Made by a program: the position numbers and the translations under genes
In this document: piece by piece, positions 1 to 7,033 of the stretch
How the letters are laid out: every line of letters starts with the position of its first letter
Position numbering within the stretch: the stretch's first letter is position 1
Source of the DNA: Bacteroidales bacterium UBA6248
GTDB lineage: Bacteria; Bacteroidota; Bacteroidia; Bacteroidales; Lentimicrobiaceae
Direction: 5' to 3'
Assembly (NCBI GenBank): GCA_002441345.1
Contig: DJVU01000039.1
Span: 3,609-19,658 of the forward strand
DNA: 16,050 bases
The notes under the pieces: model-generated
What the model was told of the DNA's origin: nothing
Database searches by the model: none
What the model saw: only the letters and a program-made list of their open reading frames with translations

Positions 1-1
1 C

Positions 2-709
2 CCGGGAACAACGGCTATACGCATGAATTTCTTCGATTATTCCTCTGCACCCGGCCCACGCGACCGGCTTGTCACACCTCCGTTTAATCTGAGCGGACTC
101 AATTCAGCATATCTTAGTTTTGAGCACGCGTACATCCGTCGGTATCAGCAGATCTCCGACTCCCTTATCATTTATGTATCAAATGATTGCGGTTTTAGCT
201 GGGACAGGATATTTGCAATTGCCGAAGACGGAACCGGTAACTTTCAAACGCATGAAATTGTGGATAACGGCCTCTTTACTCCCGAGTCTCCTGCAGACTG
301 GTGCGGAACTGGCAGTAATCCCCTCTGTTTGCTGGTTGACTTATCGGCATATATTGGCAGCAACGATGTAATGATCGCTTTTGAATCGTATCATCGCAGG
401 GGCAACAGCCTCTATCTCGACAACATTGTTGTGAGTGAGCTGGTAAATACCATACTGCCCGTGACCAACAGCGCCGGAATTACACTCTACCCCAACCCGG
501 GAAGGGATATCTTCAACATAGTTGCCGGCAGTCCGCTGACTCAGGTTGAGCTTTCAATCTACAACACCTTAGGAAGGAAAATAATGCAGCAGAAAGCTGG
601 TAGCGGATACCATTTTACCCTTTCTACCGGGAACCTTCCGGCGGGAATATACATTCTTCACATCGATTCGAAAGAAGAAAGCCGTCAGATGAAGCTTATC
701 GTAGAATAA
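2..709 (+). CDS. Secreted T9SS-sorted protein with MAM-like jelly-roll domain, 5'-truncated
   Basis: The reading frame is open to the left edge (codons from base 2 are sense), so this is the C-terminal 235 residues of a longer protein; the first ATG at 23 is probably internal. Roughly residues 15-145 resemble the MAM or choice-of-anchor jelly-roll domains of Bacteroidota exoproteins: a 'LVTPPFNLSGL' strand, 'DSLIIYVSNDCGFSWDRI', then 'NSLYLDNIVVSE'. Such domains often follow PKD repeats or M43-type metalloprotease domains, but the catalytic part, if any, lies outside the window. The last 75 or so residues form a type A T9SS sorting domain ('LYPNPGRDIFNI', 'IYNTLGRKI', 'LPAGIYILHI', ending 'KLIVE'), implying Sec export, T9SS translocation and surface anchoring or release. 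A strong terminator follows. The domain class is fairly secure; the function of the whole protein is unknown. Confidence 0.85.
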   Translation, partial: PGTTAIRMNFFDYSSAPGPRDRLVTPPFNLSGLNSAYLSFEHAYIRRYQQISDSLIIYVSNDCGFSWDRIFAIAEDGTGNFQTHEIVDNGLFTPESPADWCGTGSNPLCLLVDLSAYIGSNDVMIAFESYHRRGNSLYLDNIVVSELVNTILPVTNSAGITLYPNPGRDIFNIVAGSPLTQVELSIYNTLGRKIMQQKAGSGYHFTLSTGNLPAGIYILHIDSKEESRQMKLIVE

Positions 710-732
710 CTTTTTAATTTACAATAGTATAC

Positions 733-770
733 AAAGCGGCAGGCGAAAAACGTCTGCCGCTTTGCTTTTT
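733..770 (+). terminator. Rho-independent terminator of the T9SS protein gene
   Basis: A perfect 10-bp stem, AAAGCGGCAG (733-742) with CTGCCGCTTT (754-763), extends inward through about three more pairs (one G-U) to an AAAAA loop. It is followed by GC and a run of five T (766-770). It lies 24 bases after the stop codon at 709, so it separates this gene from rsmE. Confidence 0.88.
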
Positions 771-850
771 CCGGCAAGGTCCATAAAGGGTTTCAAACCA
801 CAACCCCAGGAGTTATTTTTCACCCTTTCACGTCAGGGATACCAGGGCAG

Positions 851-884
851 TTTTCCGTATGGCATCAGTTTCTTCTTACCTTTG
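851..884 (+). promoter_or_regulatory. Putative Bacteroidota-type promoter of rsmE
   Basis: TACCTTTG at 877-884 matches the Bacteroidota -7 consensus TAnnTTTG. A T-rich TTTT at 851-854 sits 22 bases upstream, about where the -33 element (TTTG or TTG) is expected, but it is an imperfect match. Initiation a few bases downstream would leave a very short leader before the ATG at 902. Confidence 0.55.
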
Positions 885-901
885 CGGGAATTCGAATTAA
901 T

Positions 902-1624
902 ATGAACCTGTTTTACATTCCTGGCAAGGACCTCAAGCAAGCTTTTGACCATGGGGATATGCTCCATGAACTGCCAGCCGAGGAAGCCATGCATCTCAGG
1001 GTTATGCGGCTTAAACCGGGCGACCTCTGTATGGTAACCGATGGCATGGGAAACTTTGCCACTGCGAGTTTACAGGAGATTTCAGGAAAACGGTGTATTG
1101 TAAATCTGCAGAATGTAACCCCCTGTGAGCCCCTTAACTTCCGGATATTTATGGCGGTGGCACCGACAAAGAATATCGCCCGGTATGAGTGGTTTACAGA
1201 AAAAGCAACCGAACTGGGAGTGGATGAGATTTTCCCGGTATGGTGCGAACATTCGGAACGGGCAAAGCTAAGAACCGACCGTCTTCAGAAAGTGGCCGTT
1301 GCTGCCATGAAACAGTCGCAGAAAGCAAGGTTGCCGCTCGTACATGAACCTCAGCCCCTTGGCAAATTACTTGAAACCGGTTTAGCAAGCGGCAACCGGT
1401 TTATTGCCTGGATCGACGAATCGGTTCACGTTCATCTGAAAGATGCCTGTCAGCCAGGCAGAGACATTCTTATACTTATAGGACCCGAAGGCGATTTCAG
1501 CAAAGCAGAAGTTAACGAAGCCCTGCGCAAGGGCTTTCAGCCGGTTTCGCTTGGCAAAGCAAGACTCAGAACGGAGACGGCCGCTGTTGCTGCATGCCAC
1601 ATAGCCAACCTTGTGAACACCTGA
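902..1624 (+). CDS. rsmE: 16S rRNA (uracil-1498-N3)-methyltransferase RsmE
   Basis: The 240-aa protein matches the usual length of RsmE, the S-adenosylmethionine-dependent SPOUT enzyme that methylates N3 of U1498 in 16S rRNA of the small subunit. An N-terminal PUA-like RNA-binding domain (about 1-70, with 'MVTDGMGNFATA') precedes the trefoil-knot methyltransferase domain (about 75-238). The SAM-binding knot signatures are visible: 'LILIGPEGDFSKAEV' with GPEG at 194-197, and 'LGKARLRTETAA' at 217-228. 'FTEKATELGVDEIFPVWCEHSER' is also typical of the family, with the invariant KATELGV core. The ATG at 902 lies shortly after a TAnnTTTG promoter. DUF4159 follows on the same strand 138 bases later with its own putative promoter, so the two may be co-oriented without being strictly one operon. 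Nothing looks damaged. Confidence 0.96.
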   Translation: MNLFYIPGKDLKQAFDHGDMLHELPAEEAMHLRVMRLKPGDLCMVTDGMGNFATASLQEISGKRCIVNLQNVTPCEPLNFRIFMAVAPTKNIARYEWFTEKATELGVDEIFPVWCEHSERAKLRTDRLQKVAVAAMKQSQKARLPLVHEPQPLGKLLETGLASGNRFIAWIDESVHVHLKDACQPGRDILILIGPEGDFSKAEVNEALRKGFQPVSLGKARLRTETAAVAACHIANLVNT

Positions 1625-1734
1625 GCCAGACCGTATATCAGCACCACTGACAGATTCAGGCCGAAAAAAAGCATATCCGGCTTAGCGATTCACAGAAACA
1701 GTTAATTCCGCAAAAGACGAACGGTATTGATTCC

Positions 1735-1742
1735 TATCTTTG
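1735..1742 (+). promoter_or_regulatory. Putative -7 promoter element upstream of the DUF4159 gene
   Basis: TATCTTTG is an exact TAnnTTTG match, 20 bases before the ATG at 1763. No convincing TTTG or TTG is seen at the -33 spacing. The element overlaps the possible TTG start at 1727, which argues for the ATG at 1763 as the real start. Confidence 0.5.
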
Positions 1743-1762
1743 TGAAGCAAATTAGCAAAACT

Positions 1763-2422
1763 ATGAAAATCATATATCGCCTGCTGCTATTGATAATTCC
1801 CCTGTTGCTGACTTCCGGCGGCCCTCCCCACTCGGTTCAGATAGCACTTCTTAAATACAGAGGAGGGGGTGACTGGTATGCCAATCCTACATCACTTACC
1901 AATCTGATTGATTTTTGCAACAAAAACCTCAGGACCTCCATTGATCCGGAATATGCAACAGTAGATGCAGGAAGCAGTGAGATTTTCAACTATCCGTTTA
2001 TCCACATGACAGGGCACGGTAATGTGCTGTTTGATGAGCAGGAAGCCATGAATCTGCGGACATATCTGATTGCCGGCGGTTTTCTTCACATCGACGATAA
2101 CTATGGAATGGATCCTTACGTCAGGACTCAGATGAAAAGAGTTTTTCCGGAGCTTGACTTTACCGAACTGCCCTTTTCGCATCCTGTATACAACATCCGG
2201 TATCCTTTCCCGAACGGGCTTCCCAAAATTCACGAACACGACAATAAGCCTCCTCAGGGTTTCGGGCTCATATGGGAAGGACGTCTGGTGTGCTTCTATT
2301 CTTACGAAACCGACCTCGGCGACGGCTGGGAAGACCAGGCAGTGCATAACGACTCGGAGGAAACCAGGCTGAAGGCGCTAAGGATGGGTGCGAATCTGAT
2401 ACAATACGCCTTTTCCAAATAA
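1763..2422 (+). CDS. DUF4159 domain-containing exported protein
   Basis: A 219-aa protein of the DUF4159 family, which is widespread in Bacteroidota and has no settled biochemical role. Residues 1-20 form a hydrophobic signal peptide (MKIIYRLLLLIIPLLLTSGG), so it should act in the periplasm. The DUF4159 core fills the rest: 'KYRGGGDWYANPTSL', then 'PFIHMTGHGNVLF', then 'LRTYLIAGGFLHIDDNYGMD', followed by 'SHPVYNI' and 'IWEGRLVCFYSYETDLGDGW'. The MTGHG and DDNYGMD motifs are the family's hallmarks, and the fold is thought to resemble glutamine-amidotransferase-like domains. The start at 1763 was chosen over an in-frame TTG at 1727 because that TTG precedes the -7 box and would place extra residues before the signal peptide. 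The downstream gene is convergent, only 47 bases away, with no obvious terminator between them. Confidence 0.87.
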   Translation: MKIIYRLLLLIIPLLLTSGGPPHSVQIALLKYRGGGDWYANPTSLTNLIDFCNKNLRTSIDPEYATVDAGSSEIFNYPFIHMTGHGNVLFDEQEAMNLRTYLIAGGFLHIDDNYGMDPYVRTQMKRVFPELDFTELPFSHPVYNIRYPFPNGLPKIHEHDNKPPQGFGLIWEGRLVCFYSYETDLGDGWEDQAVHNDSEETRLKALRMGANLIQYAFSK

Positions 2423-2469
2423 AGTTTCTCGATTTACATAATTTGCCGGCTTACATTCCGCAGCGGCAA

Positions 2470-4476
2470 TCATTCGAGTACCAGGTACCGGTTCACTTCC
2501 GCAATTTTCTCCGGACTTCCGAACAGATAGAGCATATCGTCGGTTTCTATCGTCATATCGGGTTTTATTTCGGTGATGTAACGATTATACCGCCGGATTG
2601 CCAGTATAGTGATATTGAACTGGCTTTTTAAACCACTTTCCAGCACGGATTTCCCGACAATTTTATTTGCACCCCTCTGTACGGGCAGAGTGGCAATCAC
2701 CATATCGGGAATATTGAGTTGTATGTGCGGCGGGCGCTGGTGCGGGAAGCCAGACCTGGCCAGCAATTCATAATTATGTGCACGGATATGGCTGGAAAAG
2801 GATTGAATTTTATCGAAAGGCACCAGATAATGATTCAAAACCCGTGTAAAAATCTGAATCGATGTTTCAAACTCTTCGGGAATCACTTCATCCGCTCCAA
2901 GTTTCAGAATCTGATCCATCTCGCTTATGTGCCTTGTTCTGACGATAAGATGTGCCGTTTGGGTAATGCTCCGGAGGATGGAAATAATCTTTTTTGTCGC
3001 CTCCGGATCGGAGATTGCAACAACTGCCACTCTGGCTGACTGAATATTAACATGTTTCAGGATCAGATCGTCGGCAGCATCTCCAAACACAATGTTGAAC
3101 TTATCGTTTTGTCCTTTTCTGAATATTTCCGGATCGAGTTCGATAACCACGTATGGAATTTCGGCCTGCAGCGCCGTACGGGCTACGTTGTGGCCGTTAA
3201 TTCCGAACCCAATGATTACAAGGTGGTCATTCAGCCCTTTCCTTTCTGCAGCAGGCTCTCCTTTTTTCCTGTTCTGGAATTGTATAAGCCTTCGCCTGAC
3301 TCCAGGCGAAAGTCCGGCCCGAAGAATATAATCGGTCACACGGTCGGCATTATCGCCTAAAAAAGGCGTTACCATCATTGTAAGAATCGAGATAGCCAGA
3401 AAATACTGGTATACATCACTAGTTATCAATCCATTACGGCTACCAATTGTTGATAAAAGAAATGCAAACTCTCCGACCTGAAAAAGGATAAAACCGGTGA
3501 TCAATGCAGTACGAAGCGGATAGCGTAAGATCAGTACCGTTGAAGTAACAACAATTTGTTTGAGCACAATAACAGCAATCGTAAAGCCGGCCAGTAAAAT
3601 AAAATGTTCCAGAAAAAAGCGAAGGTCGAGAAGCATTCCGACTGAAACGAAGAAAAAGCTGATAAAAATCTCGCGAAAAGGCATGATGCTGGCAGTCGCC
3701 TGATGGCTGTAATCCGATTCGGAAATGATCAGTCCCGCAAAGAAGGCACCGAGAGCGAGAGACAGACCAACGCTTGACGTTAGCCACGCAGTAGCCAGAC
3801 AAAGGAGTACAATGGTGAGAATAAAAAGTTCGCGGCTCCTGGTTAAAACCACACGCTGCAGCAATACCGGAACAACATACCTGGCCAGCAGAATAAGCAG
3901 CGCTACGATGAGGATGAACTTTACGGCCATACCCAGCAGGGCAAGTGCTGGATTACCCCCGTTACCGGCTAAAAGCGGCGTAATAAGTATCATCGGCACA
4001 ACAATGATATCCTGGAATATCAGAATTGCCATCGATATCCTTCCCTGAGGTGACGACATTTGCCCCTTTGTCGCAAGCATTTTCAGAACAATGGCTGTGC
4101 TGCTGAGGCTTATCAGAAATCCCATAAAAACAGCCTGAGAAACCGGAAGCCCCAAAAGCCTTGAAACCGCATAGGTAAGCACAATAGTTCCGGCAACCTG
4201 CACTGCACCTCCGAGTACTACCGTTTGCCTGATTTTCGAAAGGCTTTTCAGCGAAAACTCTATCCCAATGACAAAAAGAAGAAAAATAACACCGATTTCC
4301 GACAGGAGCTCCACTTCATGCGTGGCACTTACCAAACTGAAGCCATTGGGTCCGGTAATCATTCCGGTTATAAGGAAACCAATAATAGATGGAATCCTGA
4401 AACGCCTGAATATTAATATAATAAATACCGAAAGCCCAAGAATGATTACAATTTCCTGCAGTAGAGGCAACTCCAT
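2470..4476 (-). CDS. KefB/CPA2-type cation:proton antiporter with RCK (TrkA-N/TrkA-C) domains
   Basis: A 668-aa inner-membrane monovalent cation:proton antiporter of the CPA2 family, related to KefB/KefC and YbaL. Residues 5-375 form the sodium/hydrogen exchanger domain with about 12 membrane segments; 'GFLITGMITGPNGF' (33-46), 'SLSSTAIVLKML' (123-134) and 'IFQDIIVVPM' (153-162, with the transport aspartate D156) are typical. A cytosolic RCK domain follows (about 415-530) with the Rossmann motif GFGING at 423-428 and 'VVIELDP'. A TrkA-C domain ends the protein (about 605-668). It probably exchanges K+ or Na+ for H+, gated by a nucleotide or other ligand. The start at 4476 gives 'MELPLLQEIVIILG', directly before the first helix; an in-frame ATG at 4587 would add 37 residues atypical for the family. 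The exact ion is not readable. Confidence 0.92.
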   Translation of the reverse strand: MELPLLQEIVIILGLSVFIILIFRRFRIPSIIGFLITGMITGPNGFSLVSATHEVELLSEIGVIFLLFVIGIEFSLKSLSKIRQTVVLGGAVQVAGTIVLTYAVSRLLGLPVSQAVFMGFLISLSSTAIVLKMLATKGQMSSPQGRISMAILIFQDIIVVPMILITPLLAGNGGNPALALLGMAVKFILIVALLILLARYVVPVLLQRVVLTRSRELFILTIVLLCLATAWLTSSVGLSLALGAFFAGLIISESDYSHQATASIMPFREIFISFFFVSVGMLLDLRFFLEHFILLAGFTIAVIVLKQIVVTSTVLILRYPLRTALITGFILFQVGEFAFLLSTIGSRNGLITSDVYQYFLAISILTMMVTPFLGDNADRVTDYILRAGLSPGVRRRLIQFQNRKKGEPAAERKGLNDHLVIIGFGINGHNVARTALQAEIPYVVIELDPEIFRKGQNDKFNIVFGDAADDLILKHVNIQSARVAVVAISDPEATKKIISILRSITQTAHLIVRTRHISEMDQILKLGADEVIPEEFETSIQIFTRVLNHYLVPFDKIQSFSSHIRAHNYELLARSGFPHQRPPHIQLNIPDMVIATLPVQRGANKIVGKSVLESGLKSQFNITILAIRRYNRYITEIKPDMTIETDDMLYLFGSPEKIAEVNRYLVLE

Positions 4477-4847
4477 AAATACAACTTCTAGTAAAACCAG
4501 GCAAAAAACAATTCGGTTACCGGCCGGAATACAAGCAGCGCGATTTATCCTGCCGGCTTTCGGAAGGCATAAGTATCCAGCCGGCATTCAAAGCCCCGGG
4601 ACAGCAGTTCCAGACGCATGAAAGTAAGAAAAAAGCATGAATGCAGTTGCAATTTTAAGAAGTAAAAATAAGCCCCGTTATTTTCCGGGGCAATCCGTAG
4701 GCGTTTGACGAAAAAGTTTGCATCCCGGAACGAACAGGATCCGGCCGACAAGGACAGGGGATTGCCTGAGGAAGAAACGGGTAAATCTGGTTTTCGGACT
4801 GAATGCATAAAGTGAAAGGCGATGCAGCTGCAGCCGGCGCCTGCGTG
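4477..4847. other. Intergenic region between antiporter and OmpA-family gene
   Basis: These 371 bases hold the minus-strand terminator at 4663-4691 and the leader of the antiporter. No TAnnTTTG box is obvious upstream of 4476. An open frame at 4545-4808 (minus) runs through the terminator hairpin, has no recognisable motif and is not called. The short palindromes near 4822-4835 (GCAGCTGC, GCTGCAGC) are too brief to interpret. Confidence 0.6.
4663..4691 (-). terminator. Probable Rho-independent terminator downstream of the OmpA-family gene
   Basis: Read on the minus strand, GCCCCG (4691-4686) pairs with CGGGGC (4677-4672) around an 8-base loop and is followed by the T-rich TTATTTTTACTT. It lies about 155 bases beyond the stop of the OmpA-family gene at 4848 and before the antiporter start at 4476, so it insulates the two minus-strand genes. 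Confidence 0.68.
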
Positions 4848-6119
4848 TTAAAGGCGGATAAATTCCACGCGCCGGTTCTGAGCTTTATTTACAGGAGTAT
4901 CGTTACCAACCAAGGGTCTTGATTCTCCCGCTCCTTCCGTTTCCAGACGGGAAGCATCAATTCCAAAGCTTTTCACCAGCGCATCCTTTACCGAAACAGC
5001 CCTGCGGCCCGACAGGTCGAGATTAAGCTTTTCGTCGCCGTCGCTGTCGGTATGCCCGACGATCTTTACCCGCAGTGCCGGATTATCCTTAAGAACGCCT
5101 GCAATTTCCTGCAGGGTGCCTTCCGATTCGGGTTTCAGGTCGGCCTTATTTATATCGAAGGTAATACCATAAGTTACCAGGCGGCCATCGGTCAGAAGCT
5201 TGCTTCGGGTATCGGGCGAGGCAGTGGTTATTTTTATGTTCGAAACAAATGGCCAGCTGTCCGAATCCCATCCGGAAAAGCGTAAACGGTTAAATTTTGT
5301 ACCCTGAAAAATATTGGTAGGCATATCAAGGGTTTTCATACCTCCGTGATAAATTCTGACTCTTCGGTTCTGTATCCAGATAATTACATGGTTTACAACC
5401 GATTTACTGACAGTAGCACGCGTAGATTCTCCCGTAATCCAGTCGTTTTCCCCTAAATTGTTATACCCTTTCGTCTCCCACACATCGTCGTCGATCCGGA
5501 TATGCAGACCCCGGTCGCCCGGATACAGGTCATCGTCGAGTTCACGCGGACTGGCATCCTCATACAGGGTAAGAGTTATGCCGTATGCATATTCTTCATC
5601 CGGAACCAGATCAAACTCCAGAATAAAGTTCGACGGAAAATCAATATTTCGTGTATAGTTGTATACGGCATCCTCCCCGTTCATATAAAACCAGTGTCCC
5701 GGTGCAATATTCAGACTATTGATTTCTCCCGAACTGTTCGTTGTCCATAAAGCCGGAAAGTCTCCCGGTGCATCCTGCGAAAAGTCTTCAAAAAACAAGA
5801 TTCTATCGCCCGGAACAAAATCGTATCTGCCGGCAGCTTTCAGCGGTTCTTTTTGTGCAGAAGAAGATTTACCATCAATTCCGGAATCGCTGTTACTTTG
5901 ATCGCCAGCAGATGAAGCCTCAGTTGCGGACTTTTTATTCTTTTCGGCCTCTTTCACAACTTCGCCTTCAAGCAGATCAATCCCTTTATCAACAGCCTCA
6001 TCAAGCCGCTGCCCGGCCCGCTGCATAACGCCGGATTTTACTTTTTCTCGAACATTAATCTGAGCTGCCGTAATACCGGCAGAGAAAATCAGTACAATAA
6101 TCAGAAAACAGGATCTCAT
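4848..6119 (-). CDS. OmpA-family outer-membrane-associated protein with jelly-roll-like middle region
   Basis: A 423-aa exported protein. Residues 1-19 are a signal peptide ending ITAAQ, with no lipobox. Residues 20-60 are charged and probably helical, and 60-95 form a Ser/Asp/Lys-rich linker. Residues about 104-305 look like a concanavalin/LamG-type sandwich: 'ILFFEDFSQDAPGDFPALW', then 'FILEFDLVPD', then 'LHIRIDDDVWETKG', then 'RLRFSGWDSD'. Residues about 315-423 are an OmpA_C peptidoglycan-binding domain: 'ITFDINKADLKPES', 'GHTDSDGDEKLNLDLSGRRA' with D358 and R372/R373, and 'AQNRRVEFIRL'. D358 and an arginine of the RR pair are the residues expected to hold diaminopimelate. It probably tethers the outer membrane or a periplasmic complex to the cell wall. 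The ligand of the middle domain is unknown. A weak -7-like TATATTTT occurs about 40 bases upstream on the minus strand. Confidence 0.87.
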   Translation of the reverse strand: MRSCFLIIVLIFSAGITAAQINVREKVKSGVMQRAGQRLDEAVDKGIDLLEGEVVKEAEKNKKSATEASSAGDQSNSDSGIDGKSSSAQKEPLKAAGRYDFVPGDRILFFEDFSQDAPGDFPALWTTNSSGEINSLNIAPGHWFYMNGEDAVYNYTRNIDFPSNFILEFDLVPDEEYAYGITLTLYEDASPRELDDDLYPGDRGLHIRIDDDVWETKGYNNLGENDWITGESTRATVSKSVVNHVIIWIQNRRVRIYHGGMKTLDMPTNIFQGTKFNRLRFSGWDSDSWPFVSNIKITTASPDTRSKLLTDGRLVTYGITFDINKADLKPESEGTLQEIAGVLKDNPALRVKIVGHTDSDGDEKLNLDLSGRRAVSVKDALVKSFGIDASRLETEGAGESRPLVGNDTPVNKAQNRRVEFIRL

Positions 6120-6429
6120 TTTCAGTAAAGTTTAGAACTCCGCTAAAATATACAGTCAAATCAAAAAGTAATTGTAAAAAACGGACACCCGCCTGAATGC
6201 GATAAGAAAGACTTACAAACCTGAATGATAAGAGGGCGAATAACGGTATGGCAAATCAGGCAAAGCCATACAACAAATAAATATCAGGTAATGAATAGTT
6301 TATAAAGAACTACCTTATAACAGGCCACTACGATTCCCTTCCGCACTGCCTGTAACTTCATTTCGCTTTCGCGGATGCGTAAGCTCCCGGCAGAGGGAGT
6401 GATTCAGGTAAACAGAAATCAGCTGCTAC
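6120..6429. other. Intergenic region between OmpA-family and GlsB-like genes
   Basis: These 310 bases contain no credible gene. On the minus strand a weak TATATTTT sits about 40 bases upstream of the OmpA-family start and could be its -7 element. A 5-bp hairpin (CTCCC 6384-6388 with GGGAG 6395-6399) lies beyond the GlsB-like stop but lacks a T-run in either direction. I see nothing else. Confidence 0.5.
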
Positions 6430-6672
6430 CTACTTTCTCGAAAAAAGGCTGAATACGTAAAGGATCAGCCAGGCACCTCCGGCAGAAATCAGGATTTTCA
6501 ATAATAATCCGCCATCTCTGATGCCCAGCTTCCCGGCAAGCCATCCGCCAACCAGGGCACCAACGATACCAACAACGATATTGCCGATAATTCCAAAACC
6601 CGATCCTTTCCAGACCAGACCTGCAAGCCATCCGGAAACGGCACCAACAATCAAGAACCAAATTAAACCCAT
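6430..6672 (-). CDS. GlsB/YeaQ/YmgE family stress-response membrane protein
   Basis: An 80-aa, glycine-rich integral membrane protein of the transglycosylase-associated (PF04226) family, whose members are usually 80-90 aa. Three hydrophobic stretches are visible, about 3-21, 26-48 and 56-76. The family signature 'GWLAGLVWKGSGFGIIGNIV' followed by 'GIVGALVGGWLAG' is clear. The name 'transglycosylase-associated' is historical; family members are linked to general stress responses and no enzymatic activity is established. The start at 6672 ('MGLIWFLIVGAVSGW') was chosen over an upstream in-frame ATG at 6738, whose 22 extra residues are polar and not typical. A possible promoter (CAAA 6721-6724 and AACAGATA 6691-6698 read on the minus strand) is just upstream. 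The gene is divergent from the susC operon. Confidence 0.92.
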   Translation of the reverse strand: MGLIWFLIVGAVSGWLAGLVWKGSGFGIIGNIVVGIVGALVGGWLAGKLGIRDGGLLLKILISAGGAWLILYVFSLFSRK

Positions 6673-6989
6673 AGTACGAGAATTTAAGTAAACAGATAAA
6701 AAACGACCGGGCAGGATTTCCAAATCACACGAATGCAAGCGTGAACCCTGTTATTTAACTCCAATGGTAAGAGAAAAGTAAGGCTTTACAGCAAAGTATA
6801 CAATAAAACCAGAAGAAAAATGACAAATTATCTTCAGCAAGCAAAATACAAGGATGGAATTTCATAATTTTATACTTAACAGAGATGAAAATCCGGGAGA
6901 GAAACTACGGAATGAAAAATGCTGACTATCTTAATAAATTTATTACATAAGTTCATTGTATTTATTATAAAATATACTGAACTTTTGCC

Positions 6990-6997
6990 TAAATTTG
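6990..6997 (+). promoter_or_regulatory. Putative -7 promoter element of the susC-susD-PNGase-like operon
   Basis: TAAATTTG is an exact match to TAnnTTTG. It lies 36 bases upstream of the susC ATG at 7034, so transcription would begin near 7002-7006. The -33 region has no clear TTTG at the normal spacing; this may mean weak or activator-dependent initiation, which is inference. Confidence 0.58.
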
Positions 6998-7000
6998 CCA

Positions 7001-7014
7001 TACAACACGTTGTA
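7001..7014 (+). promoter_or_regulatory. Inverted repeat at the expected susC transcription start (possible operator)
   Basis: TACAAC-AC-GTTGTA is a perfect 6-bp dyad with a 2-base spacer, starting four bases after the -7 element. The 2-base spacer is too tight for an RNA hairpin loop, so a dimeric DNA-binding protein site is the likelier reading. A chance dyad of this size in a 16-kb window is not improbable, so support rests on its position. Confidence 0.35.
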
Positions 7015-7033
7015 GAAACAAGGCACTAAGACA

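Larger units (their letters stand above)
6673..7033. other. Divergent intergenic region controlling the GlsB-like gene and the susC operon
   Basis: A 361-base AT-rich region. On the minus strand, TTTG (6724-6721), 22 bases, then TATCTGTT (6698-6691) is an imperfect promoter for the GlsB-like gene. On the plus strand, TAAATTTG at 6990-6997 and a dyad at 7001-7014 precede susC. The stretch about 6925-6990 is notably AT-rich. A 21-codon open frame at 6885-6950 precedes the promoter and is not called. Confidence 0.55.

Noticed and set aside
1727..1762. TTG start extending the DUF4159 protein by 12 residues
   Set aside because: It precedes the -7 box TATCTTTG at 1735-1742, so it would not be transcribed from that promoter, and the ATG at 1763 begins a clean signal peptide.
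1892..2347. Antisense open frame of 151 codons within the DUF4159 gene
   Set aside because: It lies opposite a gene with clear family motifs and encodes nothing recognisable.
4477..4587. N-terminal extension of the antiporter from an ATG at 4587
   Set aside because: The 37 added residues are unlike family N-termini; the second ATG lies directly before the first membrane helix.
4545..4808. Open frame of 87 codons on the minus strand
   Set aside because: It crosses the terminator at 4663-4691, overlaps the antiporter leader and has no recognisable motif.
6384..6399. Hairpin CTCCC/GGGAG after the GlsB-like gene as a terminator
   Set aside because: The stem is only 5 bp and neither strand has a following T-run.
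6885..6950. A 21-codon open frame upstream of susC, considered as a leader peptide
   Set aside because: It ends 40 bases before the predicted -7 element, so it would not be on the susC transcript, and it has no RBS or known motif.
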